A stretch of DNA of 43,660 nt from positions 1,833,610 to 1,877,269 of the forward strand of contig NW_019091392.1 of the NCBI RefSeq assembly GCF_001949145.1. Direction: 5' to 3'. The translations under genes and the position numbers were made by a program. Positions 21,882 to 32,491 of this stretch are shown one piece after another. Source of the DNA: Acanthaster planci (taxonomy: Eukaryota > Echinodermata > Asteroidea > Valvatida > Acanthasteridae). Below the pieces are notes generated by a model. The model saw nothing but the letters and a program-made list of their open reading frames with translations. It was not told where the DNA came from and made no database searches. Each line of letters starts with the position of its first letter. Positions within the stretch are counted from its first letter, which is position 1.

Positions 21882-23298
21882 ATGATAGCAATTAGACTAA
21901 GAACAGATAAATTGTACGAGTATACAGTAGACAAAAATCCATAAGCATTTTTATTTTGCACTATTTGTTGAGTTACTGGGAATTTCTACTTCGACACAAA
22001 GTGATCTGGCTGCTTGCGTTTTGAACTGTCAAATAAACCAAGTTAAAGCAACCAGGTTTATTCTTTACATACAGAAAAAGAGGTTGAACATAGAAACTAT
22101 ACTCAAGCCGGAGTGGCATTTTTTCAGATCGAAAGCTCTTCTTATTGTTAATACATGACGCACTGTGCCATGATCACTCATCACTTAAGATTATGGCTTC
22201 AAACTAACGTCCACTAATCAAGGATACTGACAACTTGCACGGCCGTCAACGAAAGCTGGCATGGCTTGGTTAACCAAGGGCCAGTACGAGTATCCCATGT
22301 TTGGTGGCAGGTACAAATCCCACGGACTCGATTTCTTGATGTCAACCTACATGTGACAGTTCAATGTGACCAAATCAACACTGCCGACAAGAGAGTTCCC
22401 CAACGTCACGATCCACTTAGCGTTTCTGTTTTCCTTTCCACTGGTAAACCATTGTCTGTTGAGTTTCCTTCCACTTTAAGTTATAAAAATTTACATACAG
22501 GCACAAATACCATAGACAAAGATATTAAATAAGACGAAAATTATAATTTTTCTGTTAAGTGCATAAAACATATGACAGGTTAAAAATAAAGTTTAAACAA
22601 GTGGAAAGAATACATTGAAATCTTTAGACTTTGGTAACTTATCATGTTTATCCCAACGCTGATTCAAATCCCTCACCCCGCCAGGATGAGCTCAGTTACG
22701 TGTGACTGGTGCAAAGAGCATAAGATTAACTCTAGAGATATTTTGCAACGCCTAACCCAGTGTAAGATTCTCAGCTGCCAATTTTGGTGCTAATTGAAGG
22801 AGAAATATGCTGAAGATATTGCTCGGCATATTGTCGCTTAGCATTGCCTAGTGCACAATTCTCTTGTTTTCTTTGCAGGCAATGAATGGTTCAAAAAAAT
22901 GAGGGTTTTTAAAACTTTTTTGGGGAGGCAGCAGTGAAAATATAAACAGAAATAAATGTGCTTTCTATTCGTTTTAATTTCGCATTTTTGGAAAAAACAT
23001 TCAGGAACACACAGATTCAGGAAAAAGAATAAGTTCCTGAATTTCAGAAAATCTGAGACTGGTCCACTTGAAAATGCCATCAATTAATAAAAGGAGTCAT
23101 GCAGTTTAGACCCTTGGCATTCTGTGTTGGAAGAAAACCATGTGCACAGAAGACGGGGCACCAAACAACTGATTATTACATGTACGCCTTAGCTTGCCTT
23201 CCACTCGCGGTTGTGCTCACAAATAAGACAAGATTACTGTGTACCTCCGCAGGCTTCAAGGTGCTTCAGTTTCACCTCTTTCAGTTGGTGTTCGGTGT
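21882..23298. other. Convergent intergenic region
   Basis: Lies between the 3' ends of the unrecognised gene and TBCB. It must hold both 3' UTRs. No other feature seen. Confidence 0.45.
22032..22037 (+). promoter_or_regulatory. AATAAA, candidate poly(A) signal of the unrecognised gene
   Basis: Plus-strand AATAAA about 310 bases after the exon 7 stop. Position is reasonable for a 3' UTR end; the hexamer is common by chance in AT-rich DNA. Confidence 0.35.
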
Positions 23299-23419
23299 TC
23301 ACATCTCATCATCGTCCAAGTCCAGATCTTCCTCCGGGAAATCCCCCACTGTCACAAACTGCGGTTTGACAAAGCCACCATATTTGGGCCGACACTCAAA
23401 GTACCTCTTGCCTTGGACA
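23299..23419 (-). CDS. TBCB: TBCB exon 6 and stop
   Basis: Acceptor CGCTATAG, phase 2. Encodes [20 protein letters not shown], then [18 protein letters not shown] and a TGA at 23301-23299. Confidence 0.95.
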
Positions 23420-26400
23420 CTATAGCGGAAATAATATCACTATAAATAGAACAAATCCCCCACAATGAGTTTCTGTTTTTAAGATTTCATCAAAGCCATG
23501 TTAACCATTTGAAATGGTACATTTACAACCTCCTCACTTTTACATTTGAAGATATATTCTTTTATATTGGAATGTAAAATCATTTACATTTGAATACAGA
23601 ATCTTTTACATTTGAATACAACATAGATGTACATTTACTCAGTGAATCAACTGACCTTCCGTCATTCTTCCCTAGTGGTTCATCATACTTGACACCAATC
23701 CAGAACCCTGGCTTGAAATCTGTTTTCCCTGCATCCAACAAAAAGACTTCATTCTCACATTTGCGCAGTGTTAAAGACAAACATGAAATAAAATTGGAAT
23801 TTATTCGATGTGACAATACCAGCAAATTACCCAACACTGCAAACCAAGGGGAAAATGTTGAGATTTTCACACTAAACAATAGTCCTTTTTGAACAAGACC
23901 TCATCAATTTTCAGACATATACAATTTATTCTGTAATTTTTTGTTAGTAGGTAACCATGAGTTTCTTTTTGATGCCTCACTCAATGCATACTCATGATTA
24001 ACAGCATCTGACCTGACACTGTTTGCAAGTTAGTCTCGCCTCTTTGGAAACCCAGTGGGATAATGTATATTGAGTTTTGTCTCAGATTTTGCCTGTCCTG
24101 CATCTATTTTGTATTTGACAATTTCACAACCTGCACTGACATAAATCTACTGTGATAGGTCATTACTGACATCAAAGTTTGAGTTTGAGTCAAGCTTGAT
24201 TGATAATTACATGTGCATTTGTCAACCACAGTTCAATTAGTGCACAGGTTACCGGGGAAAATGGACCAGTGCTTGACAAAAGGCTGTCGCTCAATCTTGC
24301 CACTCACTTATTGCCAATTTCTCTGATTTGCCATTTGCTTAATTAATAGTAACCATTACAGGGTGACACTGCTCATTAGCTAAATCATGAACATGAAGCT
24401 ACTCAATTTAAGTAGCAAGGATGTCCGCAAACGTGTTCATAAGTGCTTGATGTGGGCCACGTTGAGCATCTGCACCTTATTTCTGTTGGGGCACAACTTG
24501 TGCGTGTGCCGTGTGAACATTGGAAACCGTTTGAAATCAACGCACCTGTTACCTTTATCTTTACACACATTATCTTCACTTGCCTCTCTCCACCCAGGGA
24601 TACTATAAATGTACACCTGTGAGGGTGGAGGTCATTTGTGATTGATTAACCTGGTAACATCTGAAATGGTTGTATGAATGCTTGAATACACCCAGGGAGG
24701 TGAGATGGCTTATGGGATTTGTCTTTGGGTCCAGTGAGCAGGGATATGCTGTCAAGTGCAACGAGAGACCGGCAGGCTTTGGAATGCACTACACAGATAC
24801 ATCATATTATTATCATTAACTCACCAACAAACATGACTGTCCCTCTCTTGACAGGTGGGGCACTGGGCATGTTGACCTCACACCTGGCCCCAACTTCGAT
24901 TGCTCCCGCTATCCTCTCTTCCTCTGCTTCCTTGGCCTCCTTAAGGGCTGCCTGCTTGGAAGCCTCCTCAGGGTCGACTTCCTTGAACTGGCCGATTTTG
25001 TGCTTCTTCTTGAAGGCCAGAACGGAATCTAAGAGCCAGGTCCATGCATAATCATCACACAAGTACAAGTCATGCAAATGAATGACCAGGAAATCGTTTC
25101 AATACAAGTGAGGCACAACCGTGAGGTTGCCACAGAATGGTCATTTTTTATACAGCATTGTGGGAAATGGTTGACAAATGCTATTAGTTAGCTGACCGCC
25201 AGAGCTTAGAGTATACCCAATTTTGGGGGGTCCGGGAAGAAGATTCTTGATTCAAGAGAGCAGATTTACCTAATTCTTTCTTCTCTCTTTGGTATGGAAT
25301 GTCCGAATCTATAAAAATTCCCCCAAGTTGTTTACTGACATACATGTATATGTCTATGCTAATTGCTGAAATGCAAATTGTAACAAAACAGCCATGCTTT
25401 TACCACCACCAACTTGAAAAAATGGCTGAAGCAACCTCTTGGTGGCCCACTGTATGTGAATCACCCCATACAAAAACTATTTTTATGACTGAATGAAAAA
25501 CCTGGACTAACAATGAATTTGATGTTGATAAAAAGTATGTTCGCCTCTTTCCAGACGGAGCTGATGTTGAAAATGTCAACTGTCTCCTTAATGCCAGAAT
25601 TTTAGTATTCAGGCAATTCAGTCTGAAGTTCTTAGCTGCAAACCCCTCAACAAGTCCCTCCATTAACCCTATCAGCCCAAGGGTTACTGGACCTAACCTT
25701 CCCCGTTCACACAAACTTAAACACCAATATGGGACTTTGTGCACAGAGGCTGTTGGGCTTTGTTTTTCTGAGGTATGCCAAACCCAATGCAAAAGCCAGC
25801 TGTCTGGGAATACCAGACCTATCCCCACAGAACTGAACACTTTACTACTGTTTAATTCTGTGTGGTAGGGGTAGGTTAAGGTTAAAGAAAAGTCACAAAA
25901 AGCAAGGTGAACAATGAAGGAATGCTTCTCTTCATTCATCTGAACAGCTCACGATGTGACGTGCAACTAGATGGCTTGTGCGAGACTTGTGATGGATTTG
26001 AAATGGACCCAACTATGAATGCCAATGCACAACAACTTCTGAACAGAGACACAACCAGTGTAAAAAAGGCTCGAATTCCTTTCAGCAAGGACACATGCCA
26101 CACCACTGCACAAGGACAGATGTAAAGAAGATCCCACAAGAAGATTTCGATCTCACCTAAACAAAAGCAATCATTAATACACTGGTAAATTTTATGTTCC
26201 CACTCACGGAAGTTACTCAATCAAGTCAATGCTCCTGTTTTTCTCGCCCATTGCACTAACCAGTTCTTTTGGCGTAATCTTCATCTGTGATCTCATACTT
26301 TTCAACTTTGGAGAGATCTTCAAATTCCCCTCGTAACCTGTTTGGATCGCTGTCTTGCACCTAACATGGAAATGGTGAAAGTTAATTAACATAAGTGTAC

Positions 26401-29291
26401 ATGTACACTGTTGTGCTTTGAAGGCATTTAGTTCTCAAGATTTTGTTACTTCTTTATTCCCATCTGTAGCAGTGGTTTTCGGCTACGTTGGGTTTGACTA
26501 GGCTGAGCTTAGCAAGGTTAGGAAGGATAGAATTGGCCTGTTTGCTGCTAAATGCGAAAGGCTTTGTTTAGGTGAGCCTAGGTTTACATTTCTTTTTTGT
26601 GTGTTCATTTAATCTGGCCTGACAGAACCAAGGATTATCCAATTCTCACCTTCATGCAAAGAGGGATACATGGACAAAATGGGTCAGATTTGTGTCAGGC
26701 TGGGTTAAGTTGTAATGGAAAGAATTCAGAGGAGATTTTGACTGGATTTCTTTTTCGGGGGGAGGGGGGAGGGGGCTCGGTTTACAAGTGAACTTGTAAT
26801 TGTCCAGTAATTTTAACTACTTACATGGATCCTCATGCCGTCTTCCACGGGATAGAAACCTAACATTTTGTCATTGTCGTTCATAACCACCACTAGCTGA
26901 CCCTCTTTGTTGAAGAGTTGGAGTTCCATGGCTGAGGACGCTGAGCCAGTCACCAGCTCCAACTTGCTCTGGGGTTACATGCCAGACAAAGGAACAAGCC
27001 ACAAGATCATTAGACATTCATGGACAAAGTCAGCTGAGAGCATGATTGGGGAACTGGTCAAGTGCTTTCTGTACAATATAATACCACTTGAAAGAGTCTG
27101 GTCCAAGTATCTTGCAAAATCTCACCATCACTCGCAGGATGCCCGATAGTGTTACAAAAAACAGGTACCCAGTGTTCTCCACAGGCTGTTTCAGCAGGGC
27201 GGACCACCCTGCCAAAATTTTGGGCCGCCCCGCTAAAATTTTGCCGCCCTGCTAAAATTTGTGCTTCCCCACTATTTTTGAGTAGTGTATTTTTCCCCAA
27301 ATGTCTACTTTCTCAAGATTTTAATAAAAAAGACGTTTACTGCAGTTTGTGGATTGTGTTAGAGTTTACCGCAGACGCTTATGGTATACTGACAACGGTG
27401 ATTGTTGGCTGCCTACCGTTATGCATAGTCAACCTCGTGTCCCGAAAAACCATCGCATATATTTTGTACATGTACACGTACATGTTATTGCGCAGGCGTG
27501 TACATGTACATGCAGTGCATGTGACTGATAACCGCGGCTCAACATTGCTTTGCGAAGTGTGCGCGAGCACCAGTGGAAGGACCGTGCTATGCCTGAGCGG
27601 CCTCAACGCTCTGCTCTGATGGAGGGGTTGCTTCATTTTTATGACCTGAGCTGGAAATTGTAAAGTTATCTTTGCCTGAACATATTTCCTTTATCCTTTT
27701 TTATTCAAGGGCGCATTTTGAGGCTTGTTTTTGCTCTACCTTTTCACAGTCATCTGATCATTGAGAAAACCGCATGCTCTGCTCATCTCAAGCATGTCTT
27801 GAGTCACTAACATGAGGTTCTGCTAAAAATGCTCCAGAAATTAAAATAATTTTGTCATCAAATCTTTCGATGAAGAAATTCCTCTTGAAGAATATCATGA
27901 CCGATATTTCATGTTGTAAATGCAATCAGATTTGGGGCCAAATTAAAGACGAAAGTGGACTGGAAATTGCACCAGAATACACCACAGAGCATCTAGAATC
28001 CAAAATTGTCCGGGGCCCTTAAGCAGACCCCGGACCCCACACCGTAAGGGCTTTGCGCTCGTAATTTTGTCTGCTGCCCTGCCAAAATTTTTGGCCGAGG
28101 AGAACACTGGGTACCTGGTTAAAAAAAAAAGAATGTATTTACACCTTTGATGCAACTTGACCATGTTGAACTGACATGATTGCTAGTCAGGCTAGTGCTA
28201 CCACCATGCTGTGCCGTCAATGACATAACGGTAATACTACACACAGGAAAACACCAAAAAAATAAAACACCACAAAATACCAGAAAACACAGAAATAATG
28301 CCGGCAAACACAGGAAAAATACCGGAAAATGACAGTAAAAAAGGGAAAATACCAGATCTGCAGCATGTGATGTTTTGCACATTCACTGTTTTGTGGGTAG
28401 GCTACTCAAATGCTGGGGACGTACGATCAATCAGTTATCACTGGTATTTAGTGGCAAGTAGTATCCAACATTGTAGCGTCCAGTCAGAACTATGGGGTTC
28501 ATCGGCGAAGATGAACCCACACACCGCTCTGGAGCTAGGCATCCATGTAGGGCTGCTATACTTTAATCAGGAATAGTCAGTTTGTCTTACGGATCCATAT
28601 AGGCCAAGCGCCAATTCTATAGGCCTAGGGCCTACTAGTTTTATAGCTTTGGTATTATTCTGATGTTTTCTGGTTATTTGGAGTGTTTTCCAGGGAAAGG
28701 GTTCCAACTTCCATTTACGGACAACACTAAGTTTCCCTTAAAATGTTATAACAGATGTCAGAAAGTTATAACATGTCCTATAAAGTGAAATTTAGCAAAG
28801 AAAATTCTCATACGCCCTACTATTGTTTGTGCACAGGGCATCACACTCTGTTGCCCCATGGAGGTCTCCACGGTTGTCCGTAGCTAGGCTTATATGAGTA
28901 CATGTACATGTAGGCCTAAGCCTACATCGAACTCTTTCGTTTTCTGGACATATAGTTGTTTTTGGTGTTGATTCTTTGGTGGGTGGCAGTTTTTCCTGGT
29001 GTTTTCTGTATTTTCCGGTAGATTTTACTGTCCAGGTAGGCCTATTTCTCCCAAGTTTACTGAAATTCTGGTGTTTTCTGGTACGTTTTCCAGCAAGGTG
29101 TTTTGTTTACTGTCAGACGGGGTTTTCCGCGGAATTCCGGTAGGGCCTATACTTAGTCAATTTTAACTCACCTTCAGTGCCCCGATAGTTACATCCTTTT
29201 GAAATCGCTTCTCCGATGGGAAATTGTTAAGAGTGCTTGTGATTTGTAAATTGACATAGCTTGAGGTAACAACAGAAAACTCTTGGGCCAT
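23299..29291 (-). CDS. TBCB: Tubulin-folding cofactor B (complete, six exons)
   Basis: Join on the minus strand: 29172-29291, 26825-26968, 26261-26360, 24825-25028, 23656-23728, 23299-23419; 762 bases, 253 residues against 244 in human. Phases match at every junction (0,0,1,1,2). TBCB binds alpha-tubulin and works with TBCE in folding and disassembly of the tubulin heterodimer in the cytoplasm. Domains: ubiquitin-like fold in residues about 10-90 ([25 protein letters not shown]), a charged helical linker ([20 protein letters not shown]), then a CAP-Gly domain from about 160 ([25 protein letters not shown]) with the diagnostic GKNDG at 209-213 and [16 protein letters not shown]. The protein ends acidic, DLDLDDDEM, like the C-terminal tail of known TBCBs. 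No lesion seen; apparently functional. Confidence 0.95.
23656..23728 (-). CDS. TBCB: TBCB exon 5
   Basis: Acceptor GGATGCAG, donor GGAAG|GTCAGTTG, phase 1 to 2. Encodes the CAP-Gly core with [16 protein letters not shown]. Confidence 0.95.
24825..25028 (-). CDS. TBCB: TBCB exon 4
   Basis: Acceptor GCTCTTAG, donor GTTG|GTGAGT, phase 1 to 1. Encodes the helical linker ([20 protein letters not shown]) and the start of CAP-Gly ([20 protein letters not shown]). Confidence 0.95.
26261..26360 (-). CDS. TBCB: TBCB exon 3
   Basis: Acceptor ATGTTAG, donor ACTG|GTTAGTG, phase 0 to 1. Encodes [20 protein letters not shown] and [12 protein letters not shown], the segment after the ubiquitin-like domain. 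Confidence 0.92.
26825..26968 (-). CDS. TBCB: TBCB exon 2
   Basis: Acceptor AACCCCAG, donor CAT|GTAAGTAG, phase 0 to 0. Encodes [19 protein letters not shown] through [12 protein letters not shown], the core of the ubiquitin-like domain. Confidence 0.93.
27162..28117. mobile_element. Non-autonomous DNA transposon in TBCB intron 1
   Basis: Terminal inverted repeats CAGGTACCCAGTGTTCTCC at 27162-27180 and its complement ending at 28117. Just inside both ends are repeats of GCCCTGCCAAAATTTT type. CAGTGTTCTCC resembles hAT ends, but the flanking duplication is unclear because the flanks are A-rich (GTTACAAAAAA, GTTAAAAAAA). The frame at 27149-27619 has no transposase motif. Confidence 0.75.
28235..29130. 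repeat. Long imperfect inverted arms of GGAAAACACC type in TBCB intron 1
   Basis: Plus-strand 28240-28340 is a string of variants of CAGGAAAACACC, CAGAAAACAC and CCGGAAAA. Plus-strand 28960-29125 is the complement type (GGTGTTTTCTGG, TTTTCCGGTAG). Between them is unrelated sequence. It looks like a degenerate foldback element. Confidence 0.55.
29172..29291 (-). CDS. TBCB: TBCB exon 1
   Basis: Starts [20 protein letters not shown] and ends GALK|GTGAGT, phase 0. The ATG at 29291-29289 fits the family N-terminus; an in-frame ATG at 29375 would add 28 residues unlike TBCB. Confidence 0.9.
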
Positions 29292-29386
29292 TTTTCTCGC
29301 GAAATGAACACATGAGTCTGTTTCCAGTACAGTAGCGCTCGCACAGTGTCTCTTTCGCGGGTCACATCGCGACACTTGATACTATG

Positions 29387-29462
29387 CTAGTTTACCATTA
29401 GAAATATGTTAACGAAGTAGGGGACTAGTTTACCATTAGAAATATGTTAACGAAGTAGGGGA
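29387..29462. repeat. Perfect 38-bp tandem duplication upstream of TBCB
   Basis: Unit 29387-29424 is repeated exactly at 29425-29462 (starts CTAGTTTACC, ends GTAGGGGA). It lies about 96 bases upstream of the TBCB ATG, thus in the promoter or 5' UTR zone. Confidence 0.9.
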
Positions 29463-30080
29463 CCCGACCATTGCGAAGAGGACCAGCAGAGCACAGTCAA
29501 AAGGTGGCGCCATTTCAAACAACGGACGGACATACCCACAGACACTGAGTAAATCGAGCCCCATTTTACCCTGTGTAGACAGTGATTAATCCCCATACCC
29601 AAAGATGATTAACATGTCTGTTATTTTCCTTTCAATTTTTTGGCGGGTTGACCAATGACTTCTTTGAAAAATTCTCATTCAAGCCCCCCTAAGGAAGGAT
29701 AGCCAATTTCCTAAACTGGTTGGCTCCGAAATCGATCAGAATGAGAAGCCCTAATTCCAGGCCAGAGGTTTAGTCAAATACCTCCTCAATCCCCCAATTT
29801 TATGGCTCTCACAGCTCTCTAATAAAGAATAATTTGGGTGAATAACTTTTATCAATGAGCTCGGCGGACAGTTTGTTTATGTGGGTACACCCAAAAGATA
29901 TAATTGAAATCATGCGCACCAACTCAACCCGTCTGAGTTTTGCCGCCCGTTTTTCTCCAACGTGCGATCCGTGCGAACTGGCAGGAAGCTATCGTCTGTT
30001 ACATAGACCATGTGTCAGGGACCACCGGGACCAAAATCGTGACACGATATATGCGTTGGACTTTCGGTTATTGGGTTCTT
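29463..30080. other. Intergenic upstream of TBCB
   Basis: No gene, no clear repeat. Probably includes the TBCB promoter; no TATA box at a convincing distance. Confidence 0.4.
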
Positions 30081-30664
30081 GCATTCCTGAATAATAGTAC
30101 CACGAATATCTATCCCGAATAAAAATTCTTGATGGTATCGGCAGAAATTAGCAGCAACGATTCGCTGTTGTAAAGAATAAGATTAAAACCACAAAAAGAG
30201 AACCAAACACGAATTGAAAGCTGACTCAGACTGAGTTCAGCTGAATGATTTCAATTTAGTGTAGAATCTAACCAGATTGCAGCGATTTTGTCAAAAATAA
30301 ATGAATAACTTTAGAATCATCTAGAACTATTCACAACTATGCCTTTTTCATTAGAATTTAATACGAACAAACGTGAAATAAGTATTTAAAAAAATAATTG
30401 AAATTTTTCTCAGACCATACCCCATCGACACTCGGTGGGGGCCCTTCTCGTTTTCTAGTAACGATCTTTCACCGATTACCAGGATCAGCTTCAGCTGTAT
30501 ATATGGCCACAAATTACCAATGATTTTTAAGCTGAATCGCAGCGAATGCTATCTTTTGAATAAATCACCTGCCTCAGGATGATTTTGGTAGTTCAGTGAA
30601 AGATTTTCCTACATGTATTCGGGATAGACGGGGTTTATTCGTGGCAATATGATACAGGAATGGG
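30081..30664. mobile_element. Foldback DNA element, about 584 bases
   Basis: The left arm (30081-30121: GCATTCCTGA, CCACGAATA, TCTATCCCGAATA) matches the complement of 30617-30664 with gaps. Inner parts are also partly complementary (CAGCAACGATTCGC near 30151; GCAGCGAATGC near 30538). No coding capacity. Exact ends uncertain. Confidence 0.6.
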
Positions 30665-30784
30665 CTGGACTATATGGTTGAGCAAGGAGACGTGCAGCAA
30701 ATGATTGTCTCGGTGACCACCTGTCATTCATGCTTGCTTATAAAGTGAATCCCAGATTCCTGGACACAAAGGAAAGCTTAACTG

Positions 30785-31175
30785 GTGGTCCGACTTGCTG
30801 TTGTGCATCTTGGACCACTGACGCGGAAATGCAGGGCACTGCTGTTACCTGAAAAGAATTGCTTGAGGTCAGGAGCAAAGCCCAATTGTGTTATTGATAA
30901 TCAGCTATAGAATATGACGTAACGCCATGTTGGGCGTTTTCGCTACAGCGTGACTTCGAATCTTTTCAGACGGAAGCGAGCCAGGATCCTTCAGTACTGC
31001 TAACGAGACCTGTAAAATCTAAGGGAATGTGTATTTTGTTCTATAAGATGCCCTTTCCACAGGCTTGAAACTTCCACTGGAGCCATCTGTGTCATCGAGT
31101 GCTGACGATTATGACGTACCACATTGAGCTGGATTGCAACAAACTTTCATTTTAGAGGTACTGTTTGCCGTACAC
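30785..31175 (+). repeat. Right copy of inverted-duplication block outside the MAM exons
   Basis: Plus-strand match to the minus strand of 10917-11340 (see that entry for shared words). Contains TGCCCTTTCCACAG followed by LKLPLEPSVSSSADDYDVPH and a stop, exon-like but without a partner. It lies about 1.26 kb upstream of the MAM-R ATG; the left copy is about 2.8 kb upstream of MAM-L. Confidence 0.65.
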
Positions 31176-32430
31176 AGTTTTAAGAATAGCAAGGCACAAT
31201 GAAATCGAGTGCAAACAAAATTTCTTAGGACATCCTTGTGGACTTTGAGGCACATGGGAGGGTTGTGGTTAAAAACTGGCATTTGGCACAATTAAGGATT
31301 CATCAAAGGGAGGTGTCGCTAATTTTTATCTGTATCATTACACTCATTAATTTGTGCATATAGGGAGTCAATCAATGTTTGTGCATGGATTCTTTTACTA
31401 TAGAAACGATGTCTCCCAAATTGTAGCCTACTATAGGTGCTTACCATATTTTGTCTCATTGATATTGTTTTCTTCTATAAACATATAACATAAAAGGCAC
31501 CAAAATCTGAAGTTGGATATTCTCGACTCACACAAGATTTACTTTTATTGGAAACCTAACTTTGTGAAAACCAAGATTTTATTTTGTTGAAAAAGAAATT
31601 CAAAGATCTCGCAGCATCTCATCCGAACGACACATGAATGGCAGGCTAAATAAGACTTCAGACATGCCAACACATTCACCGCAACGGGATATCAATACAC
31701 CACAGCAATCATAGAGGGAATGAAAGTTTAAGAAATGGACGTTGAATGACCTTGCTGCCATTGCTGTAGACTGGACTGATCTTTAATTTCTGGTGATACA
31801 GTGTTTCATTCGTTGTCCCATTAGCTCATTACTCATGAGTAGGGGCCGGCCAAAACTAGCTCTGCAAAAATGATCCTTGGGCTTATATGTGACTAATTGA
31901 TTTTAAGTGATGCCCACGGATAGACAGGCTTCTTAATATGGATTAAATTTGTGTATTTTCGACTTCTGTTATACATTCTATTCCTGGGATACAGTCAACT
32001 TTAGAACATCTAAGAATAACTCACGAAAAAGCTTAAACAAAATGAAAAGAGTAGCTCGTGGTACCCCCCTCTAAGAAGGCAATAAACACTCCCCCTCCCC
32101 CCGTTAAAGAGCAGGCACGAATATGAATAAAATCGTTTATCTAAAAAAACTGAGACAGTCAGAATGTGCAAATACAAGAATAATGGAAAATGAAAAACAT
32201 TGGGCAAATAGCATCCAGTTAGACATCAAAAACCAATAAAAATTATAATGGAAGAGAGCTCATCAGAAACATCCAAAATAAAATAAATTGGTTGGGGATA
32301 CATTATCCGTTGGTTACTGCATTGTCAGTTGTAACAAGCCCCCTTTACAGTCAATTCAAAACCATAATAATCTCACTTCATGCTCACTTTTCTCTTATCT
32401 AGTTCCCGTGTCTCCAGCAAAACGCGGGAA
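31176..32430. other. Upstream region of MAM-R
   Basis: No gene seen. The last 90 bases are similar to the MAM-L 5' flank (ACAGTCAATT, AACCATAA). Promoter presumably here; no TATA box. Confidence 0.45.
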
Positions 32431-32491
32431 ATGTATTCTCTAGGCTGGATTTTCCTGGCTTTTGTCTTAACGGCAGTTGCCACGGGACAAG
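32431..32491 (+). CDS. MAM-R exon 1, signal peptide
   Basis: 61 bases; encodes MYSLGWIFLAFVLTAVATGQ plus one base, donor GTAAGACATTTCAC. Same length and phase as 8092-8152. Confidence 0.86.

Noticed and set aside
25400-25939. 179-codon minus-strand open frame, the longest single frame in the window
   Set aside because: It lies in TBCB intron 3 and does not join in phase to any TBCB exon. No domain or signal peptide; the text looks random.
27149-27619. 156-codon plus-strand frame in TBCB intron 1
   Set aside because: It overlaps the left end of the inverted-repeat element and has no transposase signature.
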